Source: Streptomyces sp. CB01635
GTDB taxonomy: Bacteria > Actinomycetota > Actinomycetes > Streptomycetales > Streptomycetaceae
Assembly: GCF_002803065.1 (NCBI RefSeq)
Contig: NZ_NNBL01000008.1
Span: 1 to 64,000, forward strand
Direction of reading: 5' to 3'
DNA: 64,000 nucleotides
Under the pieces are notes generated by a model that ran no database searches, was not told where the DNA came from, and saw nothing but the letters and a program-made list of their open reading frames with translations. This document shows positions 33,752 through 41,925 of this stretch, in pieces (position 1 is the stretch's first letter; each line of letters starts with the position of its first letter). The position numbers and the translations under genes are program-made.

Positions 33752-34258
33752 ATGAGCCCTCTGCTGCCCCACATGCTGCCGAGCCCCGACGGCAAACCGC
33801 TACCGCCGAACGACACCGCAGCGGCATTCCGGGCCTTCGCCCGTGACCTGGCAGCAGGCCGGCGGACCTGGACCACCGAAGCAGCTGGCTCCCTCTCCGA
33901 CCTGTTTGACCAGCTCGCCGGCTCTTGGGACAGCGACCAGGCCACCGGCCGTGAGGACCCCCTACACGACGCACTCGCGCGCGGCGGCCCCTTCCTCCGC
34001 GGCACCTGCCTGGAAATCGGCTCCGGCACCGGCCTGTTCACCCCCACGCTCGCGGCTACGTTCGGCACCGTGATCAGCATCGACCTGTCCGAGCAGATGC
34101 TCCGCCAGGCCGCCGGACGTTCGCCGATCCGCGTGCGCGCTGATGCCAGTGCCCTGCCGCGTGCCGACGCCTCGCTGTCGGTCGTCGCCGCCATCGACAT
34201 GCTGTTGTTCCCCCACGAGTTGGCCACGCACGACGGGGGCACGGAGGGCGACGGCTGA
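33752..34258 (+). CDS. SAM-dependent methyltransferase, C-terminally truncated
   Basis: This 168-residue class I methyltransferase has motif I LEIGSGTGLFT (about 88-98), IDLSEQML (motif II, about 110-117) and ADASALP/AAIDMLLFP (motifs III-IV). The frame then runs into an unrelated polar end (HELATHDGGTEGDG). Intact relatives continue for another 60 or more residues with the substrate-binding part. A frameshift or deletion near 34220 is likely, so activity is doubtful. Confidence 0.6.
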   Translation: MSPLLPHMLPSPDGKPLPPNDTAAAFRAFARDLAAGRRTWTTEAAGSLSDLFDQLAGSWDSDQATGREDPLHDALARGGPFLRGTCLEIGSGTGLFTPTLAATFGTVISIDLSEQMLRQAAGRSPIRVRADASALPRADASLSVVAAIDMLLFPHELATHDGGTEGDG

Positions 34259-34378
34259 AGCCGCTGGTGCGACCACTCGGCCTACCCAGCGGCGTGACCA
34301 GCGCGGAAGGCATTCAGGATGGTTTCAGACGGCGTCCGACAGACTTCACGCCTCGGCCGCCGCCTGCGGTCGGCCGAG

Positions 34379-34421
34379 ACGACAGGGCGCCTGCCCCACT
34401 AGGGGAAGGGCGCCCTGTCGT
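34379..34421 (+). terminator. Hairpin upstream of the 34454 gene
   Basis: A perfect 13-bp stem (34379-34391 with 34409-34421) and 17-base loop lie 32 bases before the next start. It most simply terminates transcription from the truncated methyltransferase gene. Confidence 0.65.
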
Positions 34422-34453
34422 CGTACCCCCCACACGGCAAGGAGCATCCGACC

Positions 34454-35338
34454 TTGGAGAACCCCGAAATCCTCACCGACCTCGACGTCGCGAGCACCCA
34501 CGAGTCCGCAGCAAGCAGGACCGAGTCGGTGATGAAGAAACTGCCGGAGGTCACGCTCGCCTTCTGGATCATGAAGATCGCCGCGACGACGCTCGGCGAG
34601 ACGGCCGGCGACCTGTTCGCACAGACGCTGAAGCTGGGCTATTTCCTCACCACGATCGCACTGTTCCTGACCTTCGTGGTGACACTGGTCGTCCAGCTGC
34701 GCTCCAGCCGCTACAACCCGTTCTTCTACTGGACGGTGATCTTGTCAACCAGCATGGCCGGCACCACGATGTCCGACTTCATGAACCGTGATGCCAGCGC
34801 CAAGTTCCTGTCGAACGGGGCCACGTCGCTCGGCTGGGGCCCGCAGGGACTCGGTCTGGGCTACCCGACCGGCGCGGCGATCCTGATCTCGATCCTTTTG
34901 GTGATCTTCGCGGTCTGGAAGGTGTCAGGTATGACCTTCCAGATCCGCGACATCGTCACCTTCCGCGGAGAGGCCCTGTTCTGGGCCGCGATCCTGGTCT
35001 CCAACACCCTCGGCACGTCGATGGGCGACTTCCTATCCGACAGCTCCGGCCTCGGCTACCTGGGCGGCGCCCTCCTCGTCTCAGGCGCACTGGCCGTCCT
35101 CCTCGCGCTGATGAAGGTGCCGGTGGTGCCGAACGTCTTGCTGTTCTGGATCGCCTTCGTCCTCACCCGCCCGCTCGGCGCCACCGCCGGGGACTTTCTC
35201 ACCAAGCCGGTCGCCAAAGGCGGGATGAACCTCGGCACCGTCGGCTCCTCCGCCGTCCTGCTGGTCATCCTGTTCAGCCTGATGGCCTACGCCCACATGC
35301 AAGAGAAGAAGGCGGTGACGCTCTGCGAGCAGGAGTAG
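34454..35338 (+). CDS. Integral membrane protein with four internal repeats
   Basis: This 294-residue protein resembles the uncharacterised COG4705 membrane family. Four repeats of a T/S-x-G-x-x-x-(G/S)DF motif occur: TTLGETAGDLF, GTTMSDFMN, GTSMGDFLSD and GATAGDFLTK. Each follows a membrane segment, giving about eight segments in a pseudo-symmetric arrangement typical of transporters. TTG 34454 has an aaggag site. A paired-Asp repeat in each unit could line a cation path, but the substrate is not known. Confidence 0.78.
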   Translation: MENPEILTDLDVASTHESAASRTESVMKKLPEVTLAFWIMKIAATTLGETAGDLFAQTLKLGYFLTTIALFLTFVVTLVVQLRSSRYNPFFYWTVILSTSMAGTTMSDFMNRDASAKFLSNGATSLGWGPQGLGLGYPTGAAILISILLVIFAVWKVSGMTFQIRDIVTFRGEALFWAAILVSNTLGTSMGDFLSDSSGLGYLGGALLVSGALAVLLALMKVPVVPNVLLFWIAFVLTRPLGATAGDFLTKPVAKGGMNLGTVGSSAVLLVILFSLMAYAHMQEKKAVTLCEQE

Positions 35339-35371
35339 CCGCGCATCGGCAGAAAGGGTGACCATGAACCG

Positions 35372-35395
35372 GGCCCTGGGCGTGTGCCCAGGGCC
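35372..35395 (+). terminator. Terminator hairpin
   Basis: A 10-bp perfect stem with loop gtgt follows the membrane-protein gene by 33 bases. Confidence 0.7.
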
Positions 35396-36591
35396 GTAGG
35401 ACACCTCATCGCCGACGCCTCCGCGGCAGGAACCGCGCGAGGGCAGTCCGAATCTCGCGCCGTCATGCCCGTCCTCGGATTCGGCACCTCGGCCGTGCTG
35501 AAACAGCTCACCGGCGAAGCCCAGGCGACTTGGCTGACGGGCTGGACCGGTGGCCTGGAGCGCACGTAGCGGAAAGACATGGCTCGCACGGCGGGCTCTG
35601 GGAGCAAGAGACGGCCGCGATCAATCGAGGAGTACTGGGCTCGCTCAGTCGGTGCCTGAAAAGTGCAAGTATGTGGGGAATCCCGGCTCACTGAATACCG
35701 GACGACAGGTTGCCAACGGGTCTCCTGCACCAGACTGCGAGCGCTCGCCAAGCAGCGCGCACTGACACGCGCATCGTCACACCCCTGGCTGGGACTCACC
35801 AACTACCACGCAACTGATTCGCATTTGGCGGGTCCGTTGACTGATAGTTGGCGAGGGCCGGACCGGTTCGAGTCACAACTCAGGCGTGCACCTCATACCC
35901 CGCTGCGAACGAGACTGGGAGCCGCGCCACACCTCCGCCTGAGTGTCGCGGCGCCCAACCCAGGGTTAGGTGTGTGACCTGGCCGTCGGTGTCGGTGGCC
36001 TGCGGCGCCGGGCGGCCAGGAGGGCCATCGGGCCGGCCACCCGGAGGAGGGCAAGTGCGGCGTAGCCATAACGCATAGCGCGGCGGTCGCGCCCACGAGA
36101 GCGGCGATCGTCCGCAGGAAACCGGGGTCGGTCGTACACGGCGGAGGCCGAAGGGAAGGCGACGAGTCTGCCGAACCACACCCGACTCTCCCGGACCGCC
36201 GAACTACGCTCAACTGACCGCCTTGAACCCGCAGGATGTCGGCCGCCTCAGCGTGTGACCAAGGCACGCAGAATGCGGTGCAAGGCTGGGGATCGGGGCC
36301 CGCACCTGGTGTCCGGCCCTGATCCGCGGACGGGTCGGGTGGGGCGAACATGTCGCAACGGAGCCTGGCCAGAGTGCCGTGCAGGATGCGGGAAGTGCTG
36401 CTTGTTCTGCGCGAGTTGGCCGGAATCACCAGGCGCGTTAATCGCGGATAGCGGGAGAAGCGGCCAGACGGCGGGACGACGCCGTGCCGAGCCCCACCCC
36501 GAACCAACTGACGGGAAGCTCCTGTTGGCCAGAGCACGCCAGTTCGTGGACCGACGGCTCGCCGTAGCCGACAGCGGACTACTGTCCAGGC
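35396..36591. other. 1.2-kb region without a recognised gene
   Basis: Short frames occur on both strands. One on the minus strand at 35966-36181 has a hydrophobic run (MRYGYAALALLRVAGPMALLA) and another on the plus strand at 36255-36629 has a Cys cluster (CRAGCGKCCLFC), but neither has a good ribosome site or a known family. I see no confident gene, and the DNA may be decayed. Confidence 0.4.
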
Positions 36592-36951
36592 ATGAGCAAA
36601 GTAGATCCCCTGCTGAAGAGGTTGACTGACCGAGTGGAGAGCGAGTCCCTCACACTGCCGATCACACTCGTCGTATGTGGCACCACGGTCACCGGAGAGG
36701 TGGTCCCGCACACCGTCTGGGCCGAGCACATAGCCGAGCAACTCGGCGATTCAGCGAGCCGTGCGAGCGCCTTCTCCGCCGACTTCACCTGGGCGAAGGA
36801 GGAGCCCGAGCACAACAGCAACTACCTCCATCTGAACGGCGGCAAGGTCGTCAGTGGCGGGGCCGCCTTCCCCGAACACGGCGGACTGTTCCGCATCGGA
36901 CTCGACGAGGTCAGCGGCTGGTTCCTGGGCGAGATTCAGGTCCACGGCTAG
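36592..36951 (+). CDS. GvpU-like gas-vesicle accessory protein
   Basis: This 119-residue protein follows the pattern of the GvpU family of Bacillus megaterium. A helix (VDPLLKRLTDRVE) is followed by LPITLVVCGTTVTGEVVPH, a variable acidic middle, YLHLNGGKVVSGG and the ending GWFLGEIQVHG. No other gas-vesicle gene lies in this window, so the protein may have another job here. GvpU has been linked to clustering and solubility of gas vesicles. A stand-alone use is unexplained. Confidence 0.6.
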   Translation: MSKVDPLLKRLTDRVESESLTLPITLVVCGTTVTGEVVPHTVWAEHIAEQLGDSASRASAFSADFTWAKEEPEHNSNYLHLNGGKVVSGGAAFPEHGGLFRIGLDEVSGWFLGEIQVHG

Positions 36952-37040
36952 GAACGGCCGGGTCCGCATATCCGGTCCGGCAGGTAAGACAAGGCTGGTG
37001 GTCGGCCCAATGTATTGCTTCGCCTGCCGGGGGCATTCGG

Positions 37041-37889
37041 TATGACACGACTGGTGGAGCGGCAGTAGCACGCGGACGCGGGCAGGCCCGACGCGCGGCG
37101 AACAGCACGGCGGTCGCGGCGGGACCCCGGGCGGGCGTCGTCGCCCGCGGAGTCATCTACGTACTGATCGGCGTCCTCTCCTTGCGGATCGGGTTCTCCG
37201 GCAGCCGAGGTGGGCAGGCGGATCGGGGTGGCGCGATCGCCGAGATAGCCCACAGGCCCTTCGGCACCGTACTGCTGTGGCTGCTCGGAACAGCCCTGGC
37301 GGGGATGGCCTTGTGGCGGCTGACCGAAGCGGCCTTCGGGCAGGCGGGGCCCGAAGGCCGGAAGGCGAGTAAGAGGACGATGGCCGGGGGCCGTTGCCTC
37401 TTCTACGGATTTGTCTCGTACTCCGTGCTGTCCTACGCCGCCGGAGGCAAGGGTAGTGGAAGCGGAAATTCTGACAGAAGTTCCCGGGACGTCACGGCCA
37501 AGGTACTGGGATGGCCCGGCGGGCAGTGGATCGTCGGAATCGTCGGCGCCGGGGTGGCCAGTATCGGCGTGTGGATCGCTGTCAGGGCACTCATGGGCAA
37601 GTTCCAGAAGCGCCTGAGGGTATCCGAGATGTCCAGGAGGGTGCGTAAGGCTGCCGGCTTCGTCAGGGTCTTCGGCGGTACGGTCCGTGGCGTCGTCTTC
37701 GCTGTCGCGGGTACGTTCGCGATCGCGGCGGCCGTCCAGCACAAGCCTGGCAAAGCCAAGGGCATGGACACCACGCTTCGTTCCTTCGCCGATGTTCCAG
37801 CCGGTCGCTGGGTGCTGGCGCTGATAGCGCTCGGTCTCATGGCCTTCGGTGTCTTCTCCTGGGCCACCGCCCGCTGGCGCAAGTTCTGA
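37041..37889 (+). CDS. DUF1206 membrane protein, start unresolved
   Basis: The frame ending at 37889 encodes a DUF1206 protein of about 265 residues. Paired membrane segments repeat three times (AGVVARGVIYVLIGVLSL; GTVLLWLLGTALAGMALWRL; WIVGIVGAGVASIGVWIAV; VRGVVFAVAGTFAIAAAVQ; WVLALIALGLMAFGVFSW), each starting with the family's G-V-x-Y/F helix. No ATG, GTG or TTG in frame follows the upstream gene. The ATG at 37041 is one base out of frame and meets a TAG at 37065, so the first codons are probably frameshifted. Confidence 0.65.
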   Translation, partial: YDTTGGAAVARGRGQARRAANSTAVAAGPRAGVVARGVIYVLIGVLSLRIGFSGSRGGQADRGGAIAEIAHRPFGTVLLWLLGTALAGMALWRLTEAAFGQAGPEGRKASKRTMAGGRCLFYGFVSYSVLSYAAGGKGSGSGNSDRSSRDVTAKVLGWPGGQWIVGIVGAGVASIGVWIAVRALMGKFQKRLRVSEMSRRVRKAAGFVRVFGGTVRGVVFAVAGTFAIAAAVQHKPGKAKGMDTTLRSFADVPAGRWVLALIALGLMAFGVFSWATARWRKF

Positions 37890-37921
37890 CAGGCGCGAAG
37901 GCAGCACACTCGGTACGTGAG

Positions 37922-37962
37922 GGCGGCAGGGGCGACGGACTCATCCCGTCGCCCCCGCCGCC
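37922..37962. terminator. Convergent terminator hairpin
   Basis: A 17-bp stem with one mismatch and a seven-base loop separates the DUF1206 gene from the convergent kinase-fusion gene. Confidence 0.75.
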
Positions 37963-37984
37963 TTCCTGCGTTTGACGCCTGATG

Positions 37985-39556
37985 TCAGCGCAGCCACTGG
38001 TCCTGGTCAGCAGGGCGGTACAGGGTGACCGCCTTGGGTATCTTGTCGAGGACCAAGCGCCGGTAAGTGGCGTCCGTGACCTCGCCGTCGTAGGCGAAGT
38101 GCGGTTCGCCTTGCAGGACTTCCAGGTCCAGCCGACGGACCTGCGCTGTCGTCAGCACCCGGGAGTTGTGCAAAGTCCCGGTCAGGACAGCGAGGAGCAG
38201 CCGTGTGCGGGCCAGCGGGGTACCAGCCTCCACCGCACGGACGTCGAGGAGCCCGTCGTCGAGCTGGGTGCGGTAGGTCGGGGCGAAACCGGCCGGGTGG
38301 TAGATCCCGTTACCCGCGAAGAGCAGCCATATGCTGCGGGGGCGGCCGTTGATGACCACTGAGAGCGGGGTGCCCGTGGCCAGGACCTTCGCCAGGCCCA
38401 CAGCCAGCGCAGGCCATTTGCCGATGCGCTTCTCCATGCGTTCCCTGGCATGGACGAGTTCCGAGTACACCCCGATGCTGAACGTGTTGAGGAAGAGTTG
38501 CTGTTCTCCACCGCTCGGGAAAACGCCGGCCGAGTCGTCGGGTGAACCGTTCGGAGCACCCGCCTCGAGGCGCGTGCAAGGGCTCTTGGGTGACGATGCC
38601 CGGCCCACGTCTGCGGTGACCGCGTCGCCCGCCCGAATCGCGCGGGCCACGTCCTCCAGCGTCTGATTGCCGAGGTCCACAGCGAAGTGGTTGAACGTGC
38701 CGCCAGGGAAGACAGCCAGGGGAACGTGATGGCGGGCCGCCGTCGCACTGCCCGCGTTGACGGTGCCGTCCCCGCCACACACTCCCAGCGCACCACCGTC
38801 GGCGACGGCGCGCATCGCCGCTTCGTCGAGCAGCGCTACGAGGTCGTCGCCGGGCTCGAATACGGCGATCGCGGCCTCGGGAAGCATAGTGCGCAGGGTC
38901 TCGGCGGTGTCCTGGCTCCAGGAGATGCCCGACGACGAATTGACCACCAGATGCAGGCCCTTGCCGGCCACGAGCGCCGGAGCCGGCCTGCGGGGAGGAG
39001 CTGCAGAGGCCGCGGCCTCCGGCTTCACCGGCCACCAGCGACAGGTGAGCAATGCGGCACCCATACCTACGATGACACCGACCGCCACGCGGCCTCGGTG
39101 GTCGAGGCCCTCACGGCCGCGTACGTAGGTCAGTCCTGCCGCGAACGGCATCACCGCAAGCCCGTAGCGGGGCGACTCCAGGACAACCCCGGACGCGAAG
39201 GCGGCGGCCGACGTCATCGGACTTGAGGGCAGGGAAACGGTGCTCGAGCGGGGAAAGACCCCAGTGAGCGCGTCCAGGACAGGGCGCGTGCTTCGGGCGG
39301 CTGGTTTGGCCAGCGCGCGATCGATCGCCACGACGATTGCCACGGAGCCGATGCCGCGCAGCGCGGCCCTGCGGGCACTCCTGCCGCCCGACATCCCGAG
39401 TACGGTAGCGGCGGCCAGCCACACCGCATCGTGCCCCGCAACGCTGCGCAGCAGGTCCGTCGCCGAGTTCCCCCTCACGGCACGACTCCTGGCGAGGACC
39501 CCGGCCAACCGGCTTCCCGTTCCGGGTATCTTCCACAGCCGTCCAGGTCGCTTCAT
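37985..39556 (-). CDS. PAP2-like / diacylglycerol kinase fusion protein
   Basis: This 523-residue membrane protein (ATG 39556; a GTG lies 21 bases upstream) has two parts. Residues 1-185 are a PAP2-like phosphatase region with several membrane segments. Residues about 200-520 are a lipid kinase (DAGK catalytic) domain with LHLVVNSSSGI, GVCGGDGTVN (about 255-265), FPGGTFNHFA and NGIYHPAGFAPT. The PAP2 active site is degenerate: the PSGH motif reads PSSPMTSAAAFA and the second His region reads GLDHRGRVAVGV. I infer kinase activity on an isoprenoid or glycerolipid with an inactive phosphatase-like membrane module. Confidence 0.82.
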   Translation of the reverse strand: MKRPGRLWKIPGTGSRLAGVLARSRAVRGNSATDLLRSVAGHDAVWLAAATVLGMSGGRSARRAALRGIGSVAIVVAIDRALAKPAARSTRPVLDALTGVFPRSSTVSLPSSPMTSAAAFASGVVLESPRYGLAVMPFAAGLTYVRGREGLDHRGRVAVGVIVGMGAALLTCRWWPVKPEAAASAAPPRRPAPALVAGKGLHLVVNSSSGISWSQDTAETLRTMLPEAAIAVFEPGDDLVALLDEAAMRAVADGGALGVCGGDGTVNAGSATAARHHVPLAVFPGGTFNHFAVDLGNQTLEDVARAIRAGDAVTADVGRASSPKSPCTRLEAGAPNGSPDDSAGVFPSGGEQQLFLNTFSIGVYSELVHARERMEKRIGKWPALAVGLAKVLATGTPLSVVINGRPRSIWLLFAGNGIYHPAGFAPTYRTQLDDGLLDVRAVEAGTPLARTRLLLAVLTGTLHNSRVLTTAQVRRLDLEVLQGEPHFAYDGEVTDATYRRLVLDKIPKAVTLYRPADQDQWLR

Positions 39557-39696
39557 GCGCTCGCTACACCTCTGCACCTAGGGTCCGCTGCGCGCGACCG
39601 GACCGGACCGCAGCGCCGCCTCACACTATCGGCGACTGACTCGACCGTTCGACGAGATGATTCAGGTACAAGAAGTACGGGGCGATCAGCTGCTCG

Positions 39697-40203
39697 CTAC
39701 TGGGAGGGCGGTATGAGACCTGATGCCCGATTCTTCGTTTCGTGTGGGGCGATCGGGCAGGTCGTGACGACGTCGGTCGACTGCGGCCGGGGCTGGGAGA
39801 ACAAGCCCTGCTCGGTCTCGGTCAGGATTCCGCGGTCCGCCAGTCGCTTGAGCTTCAGGCGGACGTTGTTGATGTTGTTGGGCGCGACCGCCAGGTCCAT
39901 CGCCTCGCACACCTGCCGCGCCCGCAGCGGATGGTCGGCCGCGGCGAACACCGCCATGATTTGGTGGTAGGCCGGATGATCCGGCAGCTTCGGTGCCGGC
40001 GGCGCGGGCGGTTGCGGGTCGGGCAGCTCCAGCAGTGTCTTGCGAGTGATCCGAACTTCCTCGACGGCCCGGCCGAGTTCTTCGAGCTGTGCGGTCAGCT
40101 GCGTGATCTGTTCCCGCGCCTCCTCGGCTTGCGCGGTGATCTCTCGTTCCCGCTCCTCCAGCCGCGCCAGCACTGCGCCGAGCGTCAGCTCCCCGCCGGT
40201 CAT
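39697..40203 (-). CDS. Coiled-coil/winged-helix protein coupled to an IS5 transposase
   Basis: This 168-residue protein's ATG (40203) overlaps the transposase stop by ATGA. Residues 10-60 form a heptad-rich coiled coil (LARLEEREREITAQAEEARE followed by ITQLTAQLEELGRAV). A Pro-rich linker follows, then a winged helix (about 88-140: VFAAADHPLRARQVCEAMDL, NNINNVRLKLKRLADRGIL). It could help transposition or regulate it. Its stop codon lies a few bases outside the element's inverted repeat, in flanking DNA. Confidence 0.72.
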   Translation of the reverse strand: MTGGELTLGAVLARLEEREREITAQAEEAREQITQLTAQLEELGRAVEEVRITRKTLLELPDPQPPAPPAPKLPDHPAYHQIMAVFAAADHPLRARQVCEAMDLAVAPNNINNVRLKLKRLADRGILTETEQGLFSQPRPQSTDVVTTCPIAPHETKNRASGLIPPSQ

Positions 40204-41132
40204 GCGGTGCGCCAAGCCGGCACGGCCGCCCCGGTCAACCGGCGCACTATCACCGCGGTCATCGCCCAGTACACCTGCGACTCCGAACTGCGGGGCAGAT
40301 GCTCGTAATCGCGCACCAGCCTGCGGTGCAGCATCAAGATCCCATAGGCGCGCTCCACGACCCACCGCTTGGCCTGAGGAACGAACCCGGTCTGCGCGGG
40401 GTTGCGCTCCACGACCTCCACCTCGATGCCTACCTTCTCTCCGTGCGCGACGACGCCGTTCTTGAAGCCCTGATCGACCAGGGCTTTCTCCACGGCGTCG
40501 GTGTCGGCGGCGACCTTGTCCAGCAGCGCGATGCCGACGGCGTTCTCGTGCGCCGACGCCGCCATCACGACCACCGCGATCACCAACCCCAGAACGTCAA
40601 CGGCCAGGCCGCCCTTGCGGCCCGGTACTTTTTTTGCCGGATCGCGCCCCGTCGACTCAGCGGGCACTCCGGCCGCCGCGTGCACGCTCTGGGTATCGAG
40701 CACCACCAGGCTCGGATCCGCCTTCCGGCGTGCCATCTCCCGCACCTGCCACCGCAGCAGGTCGTGAATGGTCTGGTCGGTGCCGTCGTCGCGCCAGGTG
40801 TAGAAGTAGTACTTCACCGCGCCGGGTGGCGGAAAATCGTGCGGAAGCAGGTCCCACTGGCAGCCGGTCCGGCCCTGGTAGAGCAGCGCGTTGACGATCT
40901 CCCGCATCTCGTACCGGCCTTGATGGCCGCTGACCGAGGGATGCGCGGCCTTCCACGCGGCGATCACCGGCTCGACCAGCGCCCACTGCTCGTCGCTCAC
41001 GTCGGTCTTGTAGGGCTTGCGCTCGCTCACGGTGCCCAGCCCAACATGCCCATGGTCGCCGACCGGCCGGGATGCCGCACCGCCACACATTCAGGTGACG
41101 ACAAAACTCCTATGCACTCACATACCGCCCTC
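39704..41132 (-). mobile_element. IS5-family insertion sequence (1.43 kb)
   Basis: Inverted repeats gagggcggtatg at 39704-39715 and its complement at 41121-41132 are perfect for 12 bases. They enclose an intact DDE transposase gene and a coupled second gene. No convincing target-site duplication is seen (flanks ctactgg and tgaagtc). This is the only IS in the window whose transposase frame looks whole. Confidence 0.78.
40200..41030 (-). CDS. IS5-family DDE transposase
   Basis: This 276-residue transposase starts at GTG 41030. The DUF4096 N-terminal domain (about 5-95: VSDEQWALVEPVIAAWK, LLYQGRTGCQWDLLPHDFPP, KYYFYTWRDDGT) and the DDE domain follow. They include VVLDTQSVHAA (first D), KKVPGRKGGLAVDVLG (G/R region), VVMAASAHEN, LVDQGFKN (second D region) and VPQAKRWVVERAYGILMLHRRL (E in the YREK-like stretch). 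The gene appears full length and probably functional. Confidence 0.85.
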   Translation of the reverse strand: MSERKPYKTDVSDEQWALVEPVIAAWKAAHPSVSGHQGRYEMREIVNALLYQGRTGCQWDLLPHDFPPPGAVKYYFYTWRDDGTDQTIHDLLRWQVREMARRKADPSLVVLDTQSVHAAAGVPAESTGRDPAKKVPGRKGGLAVDVLGLVIAVVVMAASAHENAVGIALLDKVAADTDAVEKALVDQGFKNGVVAHGEKVGIEVEVVERNPAQTGFVPQAKRWVVERAYGILMLHRRLVRDYEHLPRSSESQVYWAMTAVIVRRLTGAAVPAWRTA

Positions 41133-41217
41133 TGAAGTCTCGATGGACACATGAAGGGGCTGTTCACGGCAGAGTGCGCCCCATGTCGTGGGGAGCGCTC
41201 GGTCTGACGGGTGCTGG

Positions 41218-41925
41218 TTACCTGGCGCGCTTGTGGCCAACCGATCTCCCGTCGGGGCCAGGGCGTACGAGCTCAGCGCCGCTCTCCAGGGCTTCCGCCA
41301 CCGCTCGCACTGCCTGGTTCACGTCGCCTCCTGCTGGCATCGGTGGCGCGATGCCCTCTACTGCGCGGTCGGCGAACCCAGTGTCCAAGTGCCCGAACCT
41401 GACGTCGAGGACCTGGACCTCGACGGTACGGGTCTCTCGGCGGACGGCGTCGAGCCAGGCGCTCAGAGCGGCCTTGGACGCGCTGTAGTCGGCCATCGCC
41501 GGCTGCGGGTGCTCCGCCACCACACCGGATATCGCGGCGATCGCTCCGCCGGGCTTCACGATGGCGAGCGCGGCACGCAGATGCTGCTGGTGCGAGGGCG
41601 TTGACTGCCATCAGGTGTTCTGCGGTGGCATCGCCAACGGTCGGCGCGGCTCCGAACGCGACGACACCGAACGTCGTGATGACCGCGTCCAGCCGCCGAG
41701 CGCTGCGGCGCAGGTGTGTACGGCGCGGGCGCAGGAGTCAGTGTCGTAGGCCTCGAAGAGGGCGGTGGCGGCACTGTGGTGGAATTCGGCCGCTTGCGCC
41801 AGCAGATGCGGATCACGTGCGGCTAGAGCCAGACGCGCTCCGCGGGCGCCGAGCTCGGCCGTGAGGGCACTACCGATGGTTCCTGTGGTACTGGCGACCA
41901 GAATGCGTGCCTCATGGATGTGCAC
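41218..41925 (-). pseudogene. Short-chain dehydrogenase gene with two frameshifts
   Basis: GTG 41925 has a ggaggaac site. The first frame encodes a Rossmann start (RILVASTTGTIGSALTAELGA). After about 41690 a second frame gives LDAVITTFGVVAFGAAPTVG and HLMAVNALAP, and after about 41580 a third gives GGAIAAISGVVAEHP with YSASKAAL (catalytic Tyr/Lys) to a stop at 41218. All parts of an SDR are present but the frame is broken twice. It overlaps the start of the divergent truncated oxidoreductase. Confidence 0.75.

Noticed and set aside
34379..34421. Riboswitch or attenuator for the membrane-protein gene
   Set aside because: Only one simple perfect stem is present, with no alternative pairing or leader peptide seen; a terminator of the preceding gene explains it.
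39704..41132. Target-site duplication around the IS5-family element
   Set aside because: The flanking bases (ctactgg on the left and tgaagtc on the right) share no adjacent identical 2-4 bp.
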